Positions 7,686 through 15,197 of a DNA stretch of 64,000 bases are shown here, piece after piece. Made by a program: the position numbers and the translations under genes. Source of the DNA: Tranquillimonas rosea. GTDB taxonomy: Bacteria > Pseudomonadota > Alphaproteobacteria > Rhodobacterales > Rhodobacteraceae. Under the pieces are notes generated by a model. It did not search any database. It was given only the letters and a program-made list of their open reading frames with translations, and was not told the origin of the DNA. Location: assembly GCF_900111315.1 (NCBI RefSeq), contig NZ_FOGU01000006.1, positions 272,604 through 336,603 of the forward strand. The letters run 5' to 3'. How positions within the stretch are numbered: the first letter of the stretch is position 1; each line of letters begins with the position of its first letter.

Positions 7686-8696
7686 ATGAAATTCATGATC
7701 ACCGCCGCCAGCGTCCTTGCTCTCACCGCCGGTGCCGCGGCTGCGCAGGAGGCCGGCGAAGAGTGCAGCGATGGCGAGATCGTGGTGAAGTTTTCCCACG
7801 TCACCAACGCCGACCGCCACCCCAAGGGCATCGCCGCCTCGCTGCTCGCCGAGCGCGTGAACGACGAGATGGACGGCACCATGTGCGTGCAGGTGTTCCC
7901 CAACTCGACGCTCTACAACGACGACCAGGTGCTCGAGGCGATGCTCCAGGGCGATGTCCAGCTCGCCGCCCCGTCGCTGTCCAAGTTCGAGACCTTCACC
8001 AAGCAGTTCCGCCTGTTCGACCTGCCATTCATGTTCAAGAACATCGACGCGGTCGACGCCTTCCAGAACTCCGAGGCGGGCGCCGAGATGAAGGACAGCA
8101 TGCAGCGCCGCGGCCTGCAGGGGCTGGAATTCTGGCACAACGGCATGAAGCAGTTCTCGGCCAACGTGCCGCTCGAGACGCCCGAGGACGCCGCCGGGCT
8201 CAAGTTCCGCGTGCAGCCCTCGGACGTGCTCGTGGCCCAGATGGAGGCGCTCGACGCCAGCCCGCAGCCGATGGCCTTCTCCGAGGTCTACGGCGCGCTG
8301 CAGACCGGCGTCGTCGACGGGCAGGAGAACACCTGGTCGAACATCTACGGTCAGAAGTTCTTCGAGGTGCAGGACGGCGTGACCGAGACCAATCACGGCG
8401 TGCTCGACTACCTCGTGGTGGCCAGCGTCGACTGGCTCGACAGCCTCGACCAGGATGTTCGGGATCAGTTCACCACGATCCTGTCCGAGGTCACCCAGAC
8501 CCGGAACTCGGAATCCGCCGCGGTGAACCAGGAGGCCAAGCAGGCGATCATCGACGCCGGCGGCACGGTGCGCACGCTGTCGCCCGAGCAGCGCCAGCAG
8601 TGGGTCGACGCGATGAAACCGGTCTGGAGCGAGTTTGAGAGCGACGTGGGCGCCGAGAACATCGAGGCCGCCCAGGACATCAACGCCTCGAGCTGA
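7686..8696 (+). CDS. dctP: TRAP transporter periplasmic solute-binding protein
   Basis: A 336-residue secreted binding protein that captures C4-dicarboxylates or related organic acids in the periplasm and delivers them to DctQM. The signal peptide is clear (MKFMITAASVLALTAGAAAA, cleavage near residue 21). The mature part begins with the family core IVVKFSHVTNADRHPKG and has the conserved arginine strand AGLKFRVQPSDV that normally clamps the substrate carboxylate, and the VDGQENTWSNI segment typical of DctP. GGGAGGA sits about 9 bases before the ATG. First gene of the dctPQM operon, downstream of DctBD; the substrate is inferred from these neighbours. Confidence 0.92.
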   Translation: MKFMITAASVLALTAGAAAAQEAGEECSDGEIVVKFSHVTNADRHPKGIAASLLAERVNDEMDGTMCVQVFPNSTLYNDDQVLEAMLQGDVQLAAPSLSKFETFTKQFRLFDLPFMFKNIDAVDAFQNSEAGAEMKDSMQRRGLQGLEFWHNGMKQFSANVPLETPEDAAGLKFRVQPSDVLVAQMEALDASPQPMAFSEVYGALQTGVVDGQENTWSNIYGQKFFEVQDGVTETNHGVLDYLVVASVDWLDSLDQDVRDQFTTILSEVTQTRNSESAAVNQEAKQAIIDAGGTVRTLSPEQRQQWVDAMKPVWSEFESDVGAENIEAAQDINASS

Positions 8697-8705
8697 GCGC
8701 GTCGC

Positions 8706-8730
8706 GCCGGGCCCCGCGCGGGGGCCCGGC
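8706..8730 (+). other. Strong hairpin between dctP and dctQ
   Basis: GCCGGGCCCC at 8706-8715 pairs exactly with GGGGCCCGGC at 8721-8730 around a 5-base loop, 9 bases after the dctP stop. No T-run follows. Such intercistronic hairpins can protect the upstream message from 3' decay, which would let the binding protein be made in excess over the permease. That role is inferred. Confidence 0.55.
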
Positions 8731-8829
8731 CCACCGGAACCCGCCGGCGCCGGACGCGCCGGCCGACGGGATCGCGGTGCCGCCGCGGTCCCACCCGTTC
8801 CGGCCCACATCCAAGGGAGGAGTGAAGTC

Positions 8830-9507
8830 ATGTCCGGTTCGTCCCGCTCGGGCCTCGGCCGCGCCGTCAACGCGTTCGAGGAGACCGCCATTGCCGTGAT
8901 CCTGGGCCTGATGACGCTGGTGACCTTCGCCAACGTCGTCCTGCGCTACGGCTTCAACGAGACGCTGATCTGGGGGCTCGAGGTCACGCTGATCCTGTTC
9001 GCGTGGCTCGTGATCTTCGGTGTCAGCTACTGCGTGAAGATCACCGCGCATCTCGGGGTGGACGCGCTGATCAACGTGGTGCCGTCGCGCCCGCGGCGGA
9101 TGCTCGCCGTCCTGTCCGGCCTGATCTGCTGCGCCTACGCGTTCCTGATGCTGAAGGGCGCGTGGGACTACTGGGCGCCGTTCGCCGCGCTGCAGCCGAC
9201 CGAGGGGCGCTGGTTCCCGCTGGGCTTCGCCGAGGGCGTCCGCGACCGCGCCTTCTACGTCACCGACCAGGTGCCGATGCTGGGCATCTTCCGCTGGCTC
9301 GAACCCACGATCAACTACGGCGAAAGCTACGAGAAGCTGCCCCGCGTGATCCCCTACGCCATCCTGCCCGTCGGCGCCGCGCTGCTCCTGTTCCGCTTCG
9401 TTCAGGCCACGGTCGACGTCGTCCGCGGCCGCCGCGAGAGCCTGATCGTCAGCCACGAGGCCGAGGACGCCGTCGCCGACGCCGCCCGTGCCAACCGCGA
9501 GGAGTGA
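8830..9507 (+). CDS. dctQ: TRAP transporter small membrane subunit
   Basis: A 225-residue integral membrane protein, the small permease subunit of a tripartite ATP-independent periplasmic transporter. Four hydrophobic stretches are visible at about residues 17-37, 46-66, 85-105 and 170-192, as expected. It pairs with the large subunit DctM, whose gene follows after 6 bases, to drive uptake with a sodium gradient. The frame is open further upstream, but the ATG at 8830 has GGGAGG before it and gives the normal length. The loop between the third and fourth segments is long for the family (about 60 residues). Confidence 0.88.
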   Translation: MSGSSRSGLGRAVNAFEETAIAVILGLMTLVTFANVVLRYGFNETLIWGLEVTLILFAWLVIFGVSYCVKITAHLGVDALINVVPSRPRRMLAVLSGLICCAYAFLMLKGAWDYWAPFAALQPTEGRWFPLGFAEGVRDRAFYVTDQVPMLGIFRWLEPTINYGESYEKLPRVIPYAILPVGAALLLFRFVQATVDVVRGRRESLIVSHEAEDAVADAARANREE

Positions 9508-9513
9508 AGAGAA

Positions 9514-10962
9514 ATGGATGTCGTTCTCCTGTTCGCGATGGTCATCGGCCTCTTGCTGATCGGCGTGCCGATCGCCGTATCGCTTGGCCTGTCCTCGATC
9601 ATCTTCCTGCTGGTGTTCTCCGACACCTCCCTCGCCTCGATCGCGCAGAGCTTCTACCAGGGGATGGCGGGGCACTACACGCTGTTGGCGATCCCCTTCT
9701 TCATCCTGGCCTCGTCCTTCATGTCGACGGGGGGCGTGGCGCGCCGGATCATCCGCTTCTCGATCGCGCTGGTGGGGCACCTGCCGGGCGGTCTGGCCAT
9801 CGCCGGCGTCGTCGCCTGCATGATGTTCGCCGCGCTGTCGGGCTCGTCCCCGGCGACGGTCGTGGCGATCGGTTCGATCGTGATCGCCGGCATGCGGCAG
9901 GTCGGCTACAGCCGCGACTTCGCGGCGGGCGTGATCTGCAACGCCGGGACTCTGGGCATCCTGATCCCGCCGTCGATCGTCATGGTCGTCTACGCCTCGG
10001 CCACCGATGTCAGCGTCGGCCGGATGTTCCTGGCGGGTGTGATCCCGGGGCTGCTGGCGGGCCTGATGCTGATGTCCGCGATCTACATCATCGCGGTCAA
10101 GCGCGACCTGCCACGCGGCGAGTGGCTGGGCTGGGGCGAGGTCTGGGCCTCGGCGCGTGACGCGGGCTGGGGCCTGTTCCTGGTTATCATCATTCTCGGC
10201 GGCATCTACGGCGGCATCTTCACCCCGACCGAGGCGGCCGCGGTCGCGGCGGTCTACGCCTTCGTCATCGCCTGCTTCGTCTACCGCGACATGGGCCCCC
10301 TCAAGCACGAACCCGAGTCCGTCGCCGCCCCCTACGTGCAGCCCTCGGGCGAGCGATCGATCGGCGCGGCCGAGGCTCCCTCGCAGCTCGGCAACAACTA
10401 CACGCTGATGCAGAAGCCCTGGGCGCTGGTGACGGCCTTCGTCCACCGCGACGTACGCGACACCCTGTTCGAGGCGGCGAAGCTGACGGTCACGCTGATG
10501 TTCATCATCGCCAACGCGCTGATCCTCAAGCACGTGCTCACCGACGAGCAGATCCCGCAGGAGATCGCCGGCGCGATGCTGAATGCCGGCTTCGGCGCGG
10601 TGATGTTCCTGGTGATGGTCAACGTGATCCTGCTGATCGGCGGGCAGTTCATGGAGCCGTCCGGCCTGATCGTCATCGTCGCGCCGCTGGTGTTCCCCAT
10701 CGCCATCGAGCTCGGCGTGGACCCGATCCACCTGGGCATCATCATGGTGGTGAACATGGAGATCGGGATGATCACCCCGCCGGTGGGCCTGAACCTCTTC
10801 GTCACCTCCGGCGTCGCCGGCATGCCGATGATGAAGGTTGTGCGCGCCGCGCTGCCCTTCCTCTGCGTCCTGCTGGTGTTCCTGGTCCTCGTGACCTACG
10901 TGCCCTGGCTCTCGACCTTCCTGCCGACCCTGTTCATGGGGCCAGAGCTGATCACCAACTGA
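9514..10962 (+). CDS. dctM: TRAP transporter large membrane subunit
   Basis: A 482-residue polytopic protein with about a dozen transmembrane segments, the ion-coupled permease of the TRAP system. Family signatures include the N-terminal LLIGVPIAVSLGLSS, the first hairpin region SGSSPATVVAIGSI and the second inverted-repeat half with MITPPVGLNLFVTS. A hydrophilic insert at about residues 262-305 between the two halves makes it longer than the usual 425-440 residues. It follows dctQ by 6 bases and closes the operon; a terminator-like hairpin lies about 70 bases downstream. Confidence 0.92.
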   Translation: MDVVLLFAMVIGLLLIGVPIAVSLGLSSIIFLLVFSDTSLASIAQSFYQGMAGHYTLLAIPFFILASSFMSTGGVARRIIRFSIALVGHLPGGLAIAGVVACMMFAALSGSSPATVVAIGSIVIAGMRQVGYSRDFAAGVICNAGTLGILIPPSIVMVVYASATDVSVGRMFLAGVIPGLLAGLMLMSAIYIIAVKRDLPRGEWLGWGEVWASARDAGWGLFLVIIILGGIYGGIFTPTEAAAVAAVYAFVIACFVYRDMGPLKHEPESVAAPYVQPSGERSIGAAEAPSQLGNNYTLMQKPWALVTAFVHRDVRDTLFEAAKLTVTLMFIIANALILKHVLTDEQIPQEIAGAMLNAGFGAVMFLVMVNVILLIGGQFMEPSGLIVIVAPLVFPIAIELGVDPIHLGIIMVVNMEIGMITPPVGLNLFVTSGVAGMPMMKVVRAALPFLCVLLVFLVLVTYVPWLSTFLPTLFMGPELITN

Positions 10963-10971
10963 CCGACGCCA

Positions 10972-10996
10972 GGGGCCGGCACCGCGCGCCGGCCCC
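10972..10996 (+). other. GC-rich hairpin after dctM
   Basis: GGGGCCGGC at 10972-10980 pairs with GCCGGCCCC at 10988-10996 around ACCGCGC, ten bases after the dctM stop. No T-run follows, so it is more likely a 3' stability hairpin ahead of the terminator at 11029. Confidence 0.45.
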
Positions 10997-11028
10997 CGCA
11001 CCACAAGAAGAACTCCCCCCTGCATACC

Positions 11029-11062
11029 AAGGGCCGCCCCCGACGCGAAACGGCCCCTTTTT
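11029..11062 (+). terminator. Rho-independent terminator of dctPQM
   Basis: AAGGGCCG at 11029-11036 pairs with CGGCCCCTT from 11051 (one bulged C), followed by TTTTTCTT. It ends the plus-strand dct operon before the convergent mmsB gene. Confidence 0.55.
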
Positions 11063-11090
11063 CTTCTGCCCGAAAATATCCCCGCCGGAG
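11061..11090 (-). repeat. Dispersed intergenic repeat, copy 1
   Basis: Read on the minus strand this segment carries GGGGATATTTTCGGGCAGAAGAA next to a GC-rich stretch. A closely similar segment lies at 50507-50537, also at a gene end beside strong hairpins. Similar terminator-associated segments are, as I recall, common between genes in Rhodobacteraceae. Its function is unknown to me. Confidence 0.45.
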
Positions 11091-11102
11091 GCGGTCCCGC
11101 CC

Positions 11103-11975
11103 TCAGCCGCGGTCCCGCCCGGCAAAGCGGGGCAGCATCGCCGAAAAATCGCGGCCCTCGCCGTCCTCGCGCTCGACGAAGGTCTCGTAGAGATCCCGCG
11201 CCGCCAGCCCCAGCGGCGTGTCCGCGCCCGCCGACTCGGCGGCGAGTTGTGCCAGCCGCAGGTCCTTCAGCATCAGGTCGGCCGCAAAGCCCGGGGTGTA
11301 ATCCCGGTCGGCGGGGCTTTCGGGCCCGATGCCGGGGGCGGGGCAGTAGGTGGTGAGCGACCAGGACTGCCCCGACGAGGTCGAGACAACGTCGTACATC
11401 GCCTGCCGGTCGAGCCCCAGTTTGTCGGCCAGGGCGAAGGCTTCGCAGGTGCCGATCATCGTGATCCCGAGGATCATGTTGTTGCAGATCTTCGCCGCCT
11501 GGCCGTTGCCCGACGGTCCGCAATGGACCGCCTTGCGCCCCATGATGTCGAACAGTGGCGTGGCCTTGGCAAAGCCCGCCTCGTCACCGCCGACCATGAA
11601 GGTCAGCGTGCCGCCCTCGGCGCCGCCGACGCCGCCCGAGACCGGCGCGTCCAGCGCCGACAGCCCCGCGGCCAACGCCTGCTCGGCCACCGCGCGGGCG
11701 CTGTCGACATCCACGGTCGAGCAGTCGAGGAACACCGCGCCCGCGCGCATCGCCGGAACGATCTCGTCCGCGACCTTCCGCAGGATGTCGCCGTTGGGCA
11801 GCATCGTGATGACCACCTCGGCGCCCGCCGCGCAGGCGGCGGCGTCGCCTGCCGCGGTGACGCCCTCGGGCATCTGCGCCGCCGGGTCGAACCCCGTGAC
11901 CTCGTGCCCTGCCTGGGCGAGGTTGGCGGCCATCGGACCGCCCATGTTGCCCAGCCCGATGAATCCGATCTTCAT
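11103..11975 (-). CDS. mmsB: 3-hydroxyisobutyrate dehydrogenase
   Basis: A 290-residue NAD-dependent dehydrogenase that oxidises 3-hydroxyisobutyrate to methylmalonate semialdehyde in valine catabolism. The Rossmann motif GLGNMG is at residues 8-12, the substrate-binding DAPVSGGVGGAE at 109-120 and the catalytic lysine K162 in NGQAAKICNN. The start was set at the ATG of MKIGFIGLG (11975), which overlaps the stop of the preceding hydrolase gene (ATGA); the frame is open upstream only as an overlap with that gene. Last gene of a three-gene minus-strand valine operon whose product feeds MmsA, encoded 3 kb away. Confidence 0.93.
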   Translation of the reverse strand: MKIGFIGLGNMGGPMAANLAQAGHEVTGFDPAAQMPEGVTAAGDAAACAAGAEVVITMLPNGDILRKVADEIVPAMRAGAVFLDCSTVDVDSARAVAEQALAAGLSALDAPVSGGVGGAEGGTLTFMVGGDEAGFAKATPLFDIMGRKAVHCGPSGNGQAAKICNNMILGITMIGTCEAFALADKLGLDRQAMYDVVSTSSGQSWSLTTYCPAPGIGPESPADRDYTPGFAADLMLKDLRLAQLAAESAGADTPLGLAARDLYETFVEREDGEGRDFSAMLPRFAGRDRG

Positions 11976-13015
11976 GCCGTTTCTCCCGGTTCCCGTGTTT
12001 CGTTGTCCAGCGGCGCCAGCATCGCTGCGACCTCCTCGTGCGTCACGGCGCGCGGATCGCCGTGTTTCCAGATCGGCGCGCGGTCCTTGTCGATGATCTG
12101 CGCGCGCACGCCCTCGATCAGGTCTCCCTGCTCGATGCAGCGCCAGGTGCAACGGTATTCCAGCTCGAGCGCGGCCTCGATAGTGCCGGCCTCGCGGCTG
12201 CGGCGGATCAGTTCCAGCGTGGTCGCCGCGGACAGGGGCGAGCCGCGCGACAGCTCGGCCTCGGCCGTCTTCGCGAAGGGCGTGCCGCTGGCGTCCAGCC
12301 GGTCGAGGATGCCCGAAAGCGTGTGCGCCTCGAACGCGTGGTCGATCTCACCGGCCACGGCGGCAAGCTCGGCCCGACCGGGATCGGTGGCCACGCCGGC
12401 GATCGCCGAGATGTCGCCGGTGTCGCATAGCGCCCGCGTCAGGCCGCGCCAGGCTTCCTGCGGGACATGGGCGTCGGCGAAGCCCGCGCGCAGCGCATCG
12501 GCCGGGCCCATGCGGGTGCCGGTCAGGCCGAGGTATTCGCCCAGCCGGCCCGGCGCCCGCGCCAGCAGGAGCGAGCCGCCGACATCCGGCACCAGGCCGA
12601 TGGCGCATTCTGGCATCGCGATCTTCGTCGTCTCGCCCACCACGCGGTGCGCCGCGTGGCAGCCGATGCCCACGCCGCCGCCCATCACGTAGCCCTGCAT
12701 GAGGGCGACGACCGGCTTGGGATGCCGCGCGATCTTGCGGTTCATCCGGTACTCGTCGCGCCAGAAGGCGCGCGGGCCGGCGAAGTCTCCGGTGCGGCCG
12801 GAATGGTACATGTAGGCGATGTCGCCGCCGGCGCAGAACGCGCGGTCGCCCTCGGCGTCGATCACGATCAGGCGGACGGACTCGTCCTCGGCCCAGGCGT
12901 CGAGCGCCGCCTCGATCTCCAGCGACATGTCGTGCGTCAGCGCATTCAGCGCCTTGGGACGGGTCAGGGTGATGCGGCCGGCGTGGCCGTCCGTGCGGAT
13001 GTTCAGGTCTGTCAT
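11972..13015 (-). CDS. 3-hydroxyisobutyryl-CoA hydrolase (crotonase fold)
   Basis: A 347-residue crotonase-superfamily protein. The extra C-terminal 90 residues and the sequence context (FCAGGDIAYMYHSG, MGGGVGIGCHAAHRV, MPECAIGLVPDVGGS) match 3-hydroxyisobutyryl-CoA hydrolases rather than simple 260-residue enoyl-CoA hydratases. It releases 3-hydroxyisobutyrate from CoA, providing the substrate of the next gene, mmsB. The ATG at 13015 overlaps the stop of the acyl-CoA dehydrogenase gene, and its own stop overlaps the mmsB start, so all three are translationally coupled. An enoyl-CoA hydratase function cannot be excluded, but no separate hydratase is present in this operon. Confidence 0.88.
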   Translation of the reverse strand: MTDLNIRTDGHAGRITLTRPKALNALTHDMSLEIEAALDAWAEDESVRLIVIDAEGDRAFCAGGDIAYMYHSGRTGDFAGPRAFWRDEYRMNRKIARHPKPVVALMQGYVMGGGVGIGCHAAHRVVGETTKIAMPECAIGLVPDVGGSLLLARAPGRLGEYLGLTGTRMGPADALRAGFADAHVPQEAWRGLTRALCDTGDISAIAGVATDPGRAELAAVAGEIDHAFEAHTLSGILDRLDASGTPFAKTAEAELSRGSPLSAATTLELIRRSREAGTIEAALELEYRCTWRCIEQGDLIEGVRAQIIDKDRAPIWKHGDPRAVTHEEVAAMLAPLDNETREPGETA

Positions 13016-14151
13016 GCTGCCACCATCTGCCGCGCCACGATCAGGCGCATGATTTCGTTGGTGCCTTCGAGGATCTGGTGAACGCGAAGATCGCGCACCA
13101 GTTTCTCGACTCGGTACTCGGCGAGGTATCCGTATCCGCCGTGGAGTTGCAAACACTGGTCCGCGACACGGCTTCCCGCCTCGGTGACGAAGGCCTTGGC
13201 CATCGCGCAGTGCCGGGTGGCGTCGGCAGCGCCGGTGTCGAGCTTCCACGCGGCCTGCCGCAGGAACACCCGCGCGGCCTGCAATTCGATCTCGAGATCG
13301 GCAAGCCGGAACTGCAACGCCTGGAACTTGTCGAGCGTCCTGCCGAAGGCACGCCGCTCGGCCATGTAGGCCAGCGTGGCGTCCAGCGCCGCCTGCGCCG
13401 CGCCAATAGAGCAGGCGGCGATGTTCAGCCGCCCGCCGTCGAGTCCCGCCATCGCATAGGCAAAGCCGCGGCCCTCGTCGCCCAGCAGGTTCTCGGCCGG
13501 AACACGGCAGGCGTCGAACTGGACCTGGCGCGTCGGCTGCGCCCGCCAGCCCATCTTGTCCTCGAGTCCTCCGAAGCTGAGCCCCGGCGTGCCGTCCTCG
13601 ACCACGATTGCTGAAATGCCGCCCGGCCCGTCGTCTCCTGTGCGGCACATCACGACATAGGCGTCGGAATAGCCGCCGCCCGAGATGAAGGCCTTGGTGC
13701 CGTCAAGCACCCACGCGTCGCCGTCCCGCATGGCGCGGGTGGTCAGTGCGGCCGCATCGCTGCCCGATCCCGGCTCGGTCAGGCAATAGCTCAGCACGCT
13801 GTCCATCGCGACGGCCGGGCCGAGATGCCGGGCGCGCAGCGCTTCGGCGCCGTGGCGGTCAAGCATCGCGGCGCACATGTTGTGGATCGACAGGAACGCC
13901 GCGACCGAGGGGCAGGCGCGGCTGAGCGCCTCGAACACCAGCGTCGCGTCCAGCCGCGAGAGGCCGACGCCGCCGTTCTCCTCGGCGACGTAGAGCCCGC
14001 CAAAGCCCAGCTCGGCCGCCTTCGCCCAGAGGTCACGCGGGATCGTGCCCTCTTTCTCCCATGCAAGGGCGTGTGGCGCGATGTGCTCGTCGCCGAAGGC
14101 GCGCGCCATGTCGAAGATCGCCGTCTGCTCGGACGACAGCGCAAAATCCAT
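13012..14151 (-). CDS. Isobutyryl-CoA dehydrogenase (acyl-CoA dehydrogenase family)
   Basis: A 379-residue flavin enzyme of the acyl-CoA dehydrogenase family. The catalytic glutamate is visible near the C-terminus in ILEGTNEIMR, and the FAD/substrate loops as YCLTEPGSGSDAAAL and ALDGTKAFISGG-like sequence. The segment VAAFLSIHNMCAAML is characteristic of the branched-chain isobutyryl-CoA group. Together with the hydrolase and mmsB downstream this makes oxidation of isobutyryl-CoA to methacrylyl-CoA in valine breakdown the best assignment. The start at 14151 gives the family's usual MDFALSSEQ beginning. First gene of the operon. Confidence 0.88.
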   Translation of the reverse strand: MDFALSSEQTAIFDMARAFGDEHIAPHALAWEKEGTIPRDLWAKAAELGFGGLYVAEENGGVGLSRLDATLVFEALSRACPSVAAFLSIHNMCAAMLDRHGAEALRARHLGPAVAMDSVLSYCLTEPGSGSDAAALTTRAMRDGDAWVLDGTKAFISGGGYSDAYVVMCRTGDDGPGGISAIVVEDGTPGLSFGGLEDKMGWRAQPTRQVQFDACRVPAENLLGDEGRGFAYAMAGLDGGRLNIAACSIGAAQAALDATLAYMAERRAFGRTLDKFQALQFRLADLEIELQAARVFLRQAAWKLDTGAADATRHCAMAKAFVTEAGSRVADQCLQLHGGYGYLAEYRVEKLVRDLRVHQILEGTNEIMRLIVARQMVAA

Positions 14152-14334
14152 GTCTCCTCCCCCTGGCAGATCATGCCCGTGCCGAGATGTCTGATGTTCG
14201 CGCCGCCATTGCAAGCCGGTGGTGCGCCGGCCTGCGGGCGATTGCCCGTGCCGGAAGGGCCGGCGCGCGTTTGTCCTTGGGCCACGGCGGAACCGCGGGT
14301 ACCCTTTCCCCGCGAAGGTTGCGGGGGGACGGGA

Positions 14335-15162
14335 ATGGCACAGCGCTTGGCAGTCGCGGTGATCCACGGGATGGGCAGCCAGAAGAAGGCGCCTGACGAC
14401 TCGAGCGCGACGCGCACGTTCTCGGCCGGCCTCCACGGTCGGTTGATCGCGCAGCTCGGCGCCGCGTGGATGGCCGATGTCGCCTGGCGCGAGATCTACT
14501 GGGCCGACGTGGTGCAGGCGCGCGAGGACGCCTTCATCGGGCGCCTTAACCTCGGTAGCGTATGGCAGTTTCCCCGTCGCTTCGTCATGCACCGCCTGTC
14601 CGATGCCGCGCTCTACCGCGTCTCGCGCGACCCCCGGCATCGCATCTACCAGGACATCCATGCGCGGGTGGCGACGGTGCTGGACGAGCTGCGGGCCGAG
14701 GTCGGGCCGGACGCGCCGCTCGTGCTCATCGCCCACTCGCTCGGCGGGCACATCCTGTCGAACTTCATCTGGGATGCCATGTCGGCCGGAGAGACCGGCT
14801 TTTCGGGGATGGAGACGATGCGATCGCTCGTCACCTTCGGCTGCAACATCCCGGTCTTCGTCGTGGGCTACGACGAGTCGGCGCTGGACGCCATCGCGCC
14901 GCCGGTCGCGCAGGCGCACCGTCCGGGCGATCCGCCGTGGTGGCTGAACTACTGGGACAGGCATGACGCGCTGGGCTTTCCGCTGGCGCCGCTCGGCGGC
15001 GGCTATGGCCGGCTGGCCGGGGCGGGACAGCTGGCGGATCACCGCGTCACGGCCGGTCTGGGGCTGCCGCTGCTGGCGCACGCCTTCGCTCACAACGGGT
15101 ACTGGACGGATGCCGAGGTCACCTCGGGGATCGCCGGGGCGTTGCGACGCGCCGCCGGCTGA
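14335..15162 (+). CDS. Putative alpha/beta-fold hydrolase or lipase-like protein
   Basis: A 275-residue protein without signal peptide or membrane segment. The nucleophile elbow HSLGGH (Ser135) and an early strand-turn AVAVIHGMGSQ (about 6-15) mark an alpha/beta hydrolase; the segment SLVTFGCNIPVF after the elbow resembles the lipase/PGAP1-like group. A C-terminal histidine for the triad could be the one in NYWDRHDALGF or AHAFAHNGYW. Substrate unknown. It has its own strand, divergent from the isobutyryl-CoA dehydrogenase operon and convergent with mmsA, so it splits the valine genes without an obvious functional tie. The ATG at 14335 follows GGGGGGACGGGA; upstream reading frame is overlap with the neighbour. 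Confidence 0.75.
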   Translation: MAQRLAVAVIHGMGSQKKAPDDSSATRTFSAGLHGRLIAQLGAAWMADVAWREIYWADVVQAREDAFIGRLNLGSVWQFPRRFVMHRLSDAALYRVSRDPRHRIYQDIHARVATVLDELRAEVGPDAPLVLIAHSLGGHILSNFIWDAMSAGETGFSGMETMRSLVTFGCNIPVFVVGYDESALDAIAPPVAQAHRPGDPPWWLNYWDRHDALGFPLAPLGGGYGRLAGAGQLADHRVTAGLGLPLLAHAFAHNGYWTDAEVTSGIAGALRRAAG

Positions 15163-15163
15163 G

Positions 15164-15186
15164 GGCGGGGCCCGGTCGGCCCCGCC
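15164..15186. terminator. Hairpin between convergent genes
   Basis: GGCGGGGCC at 15164-15172 pairs exactly with GGCCCCGCC at 15178-15186. It starts 2 bases after the hydrolase stop and lies 12 bases beyond the mmsA stop. There is no T-run on either side, so termination efficiency is uncertain, but its position between two converging genes suggests a shared terminator. Confidence 0.5.
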
Positions 15187-15197
15187 ATGCCTTGGGC

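Noticed and set aside
8680..11523. 947-residue open frame on the minus strand opposite dctQ and dctM
   Set aside because: It mirrors the plus-strand genes codon for codon and has the His/Arg/Asp-rich composition of an antisense shadow in GC-rich DNA; no domain is recognisable.
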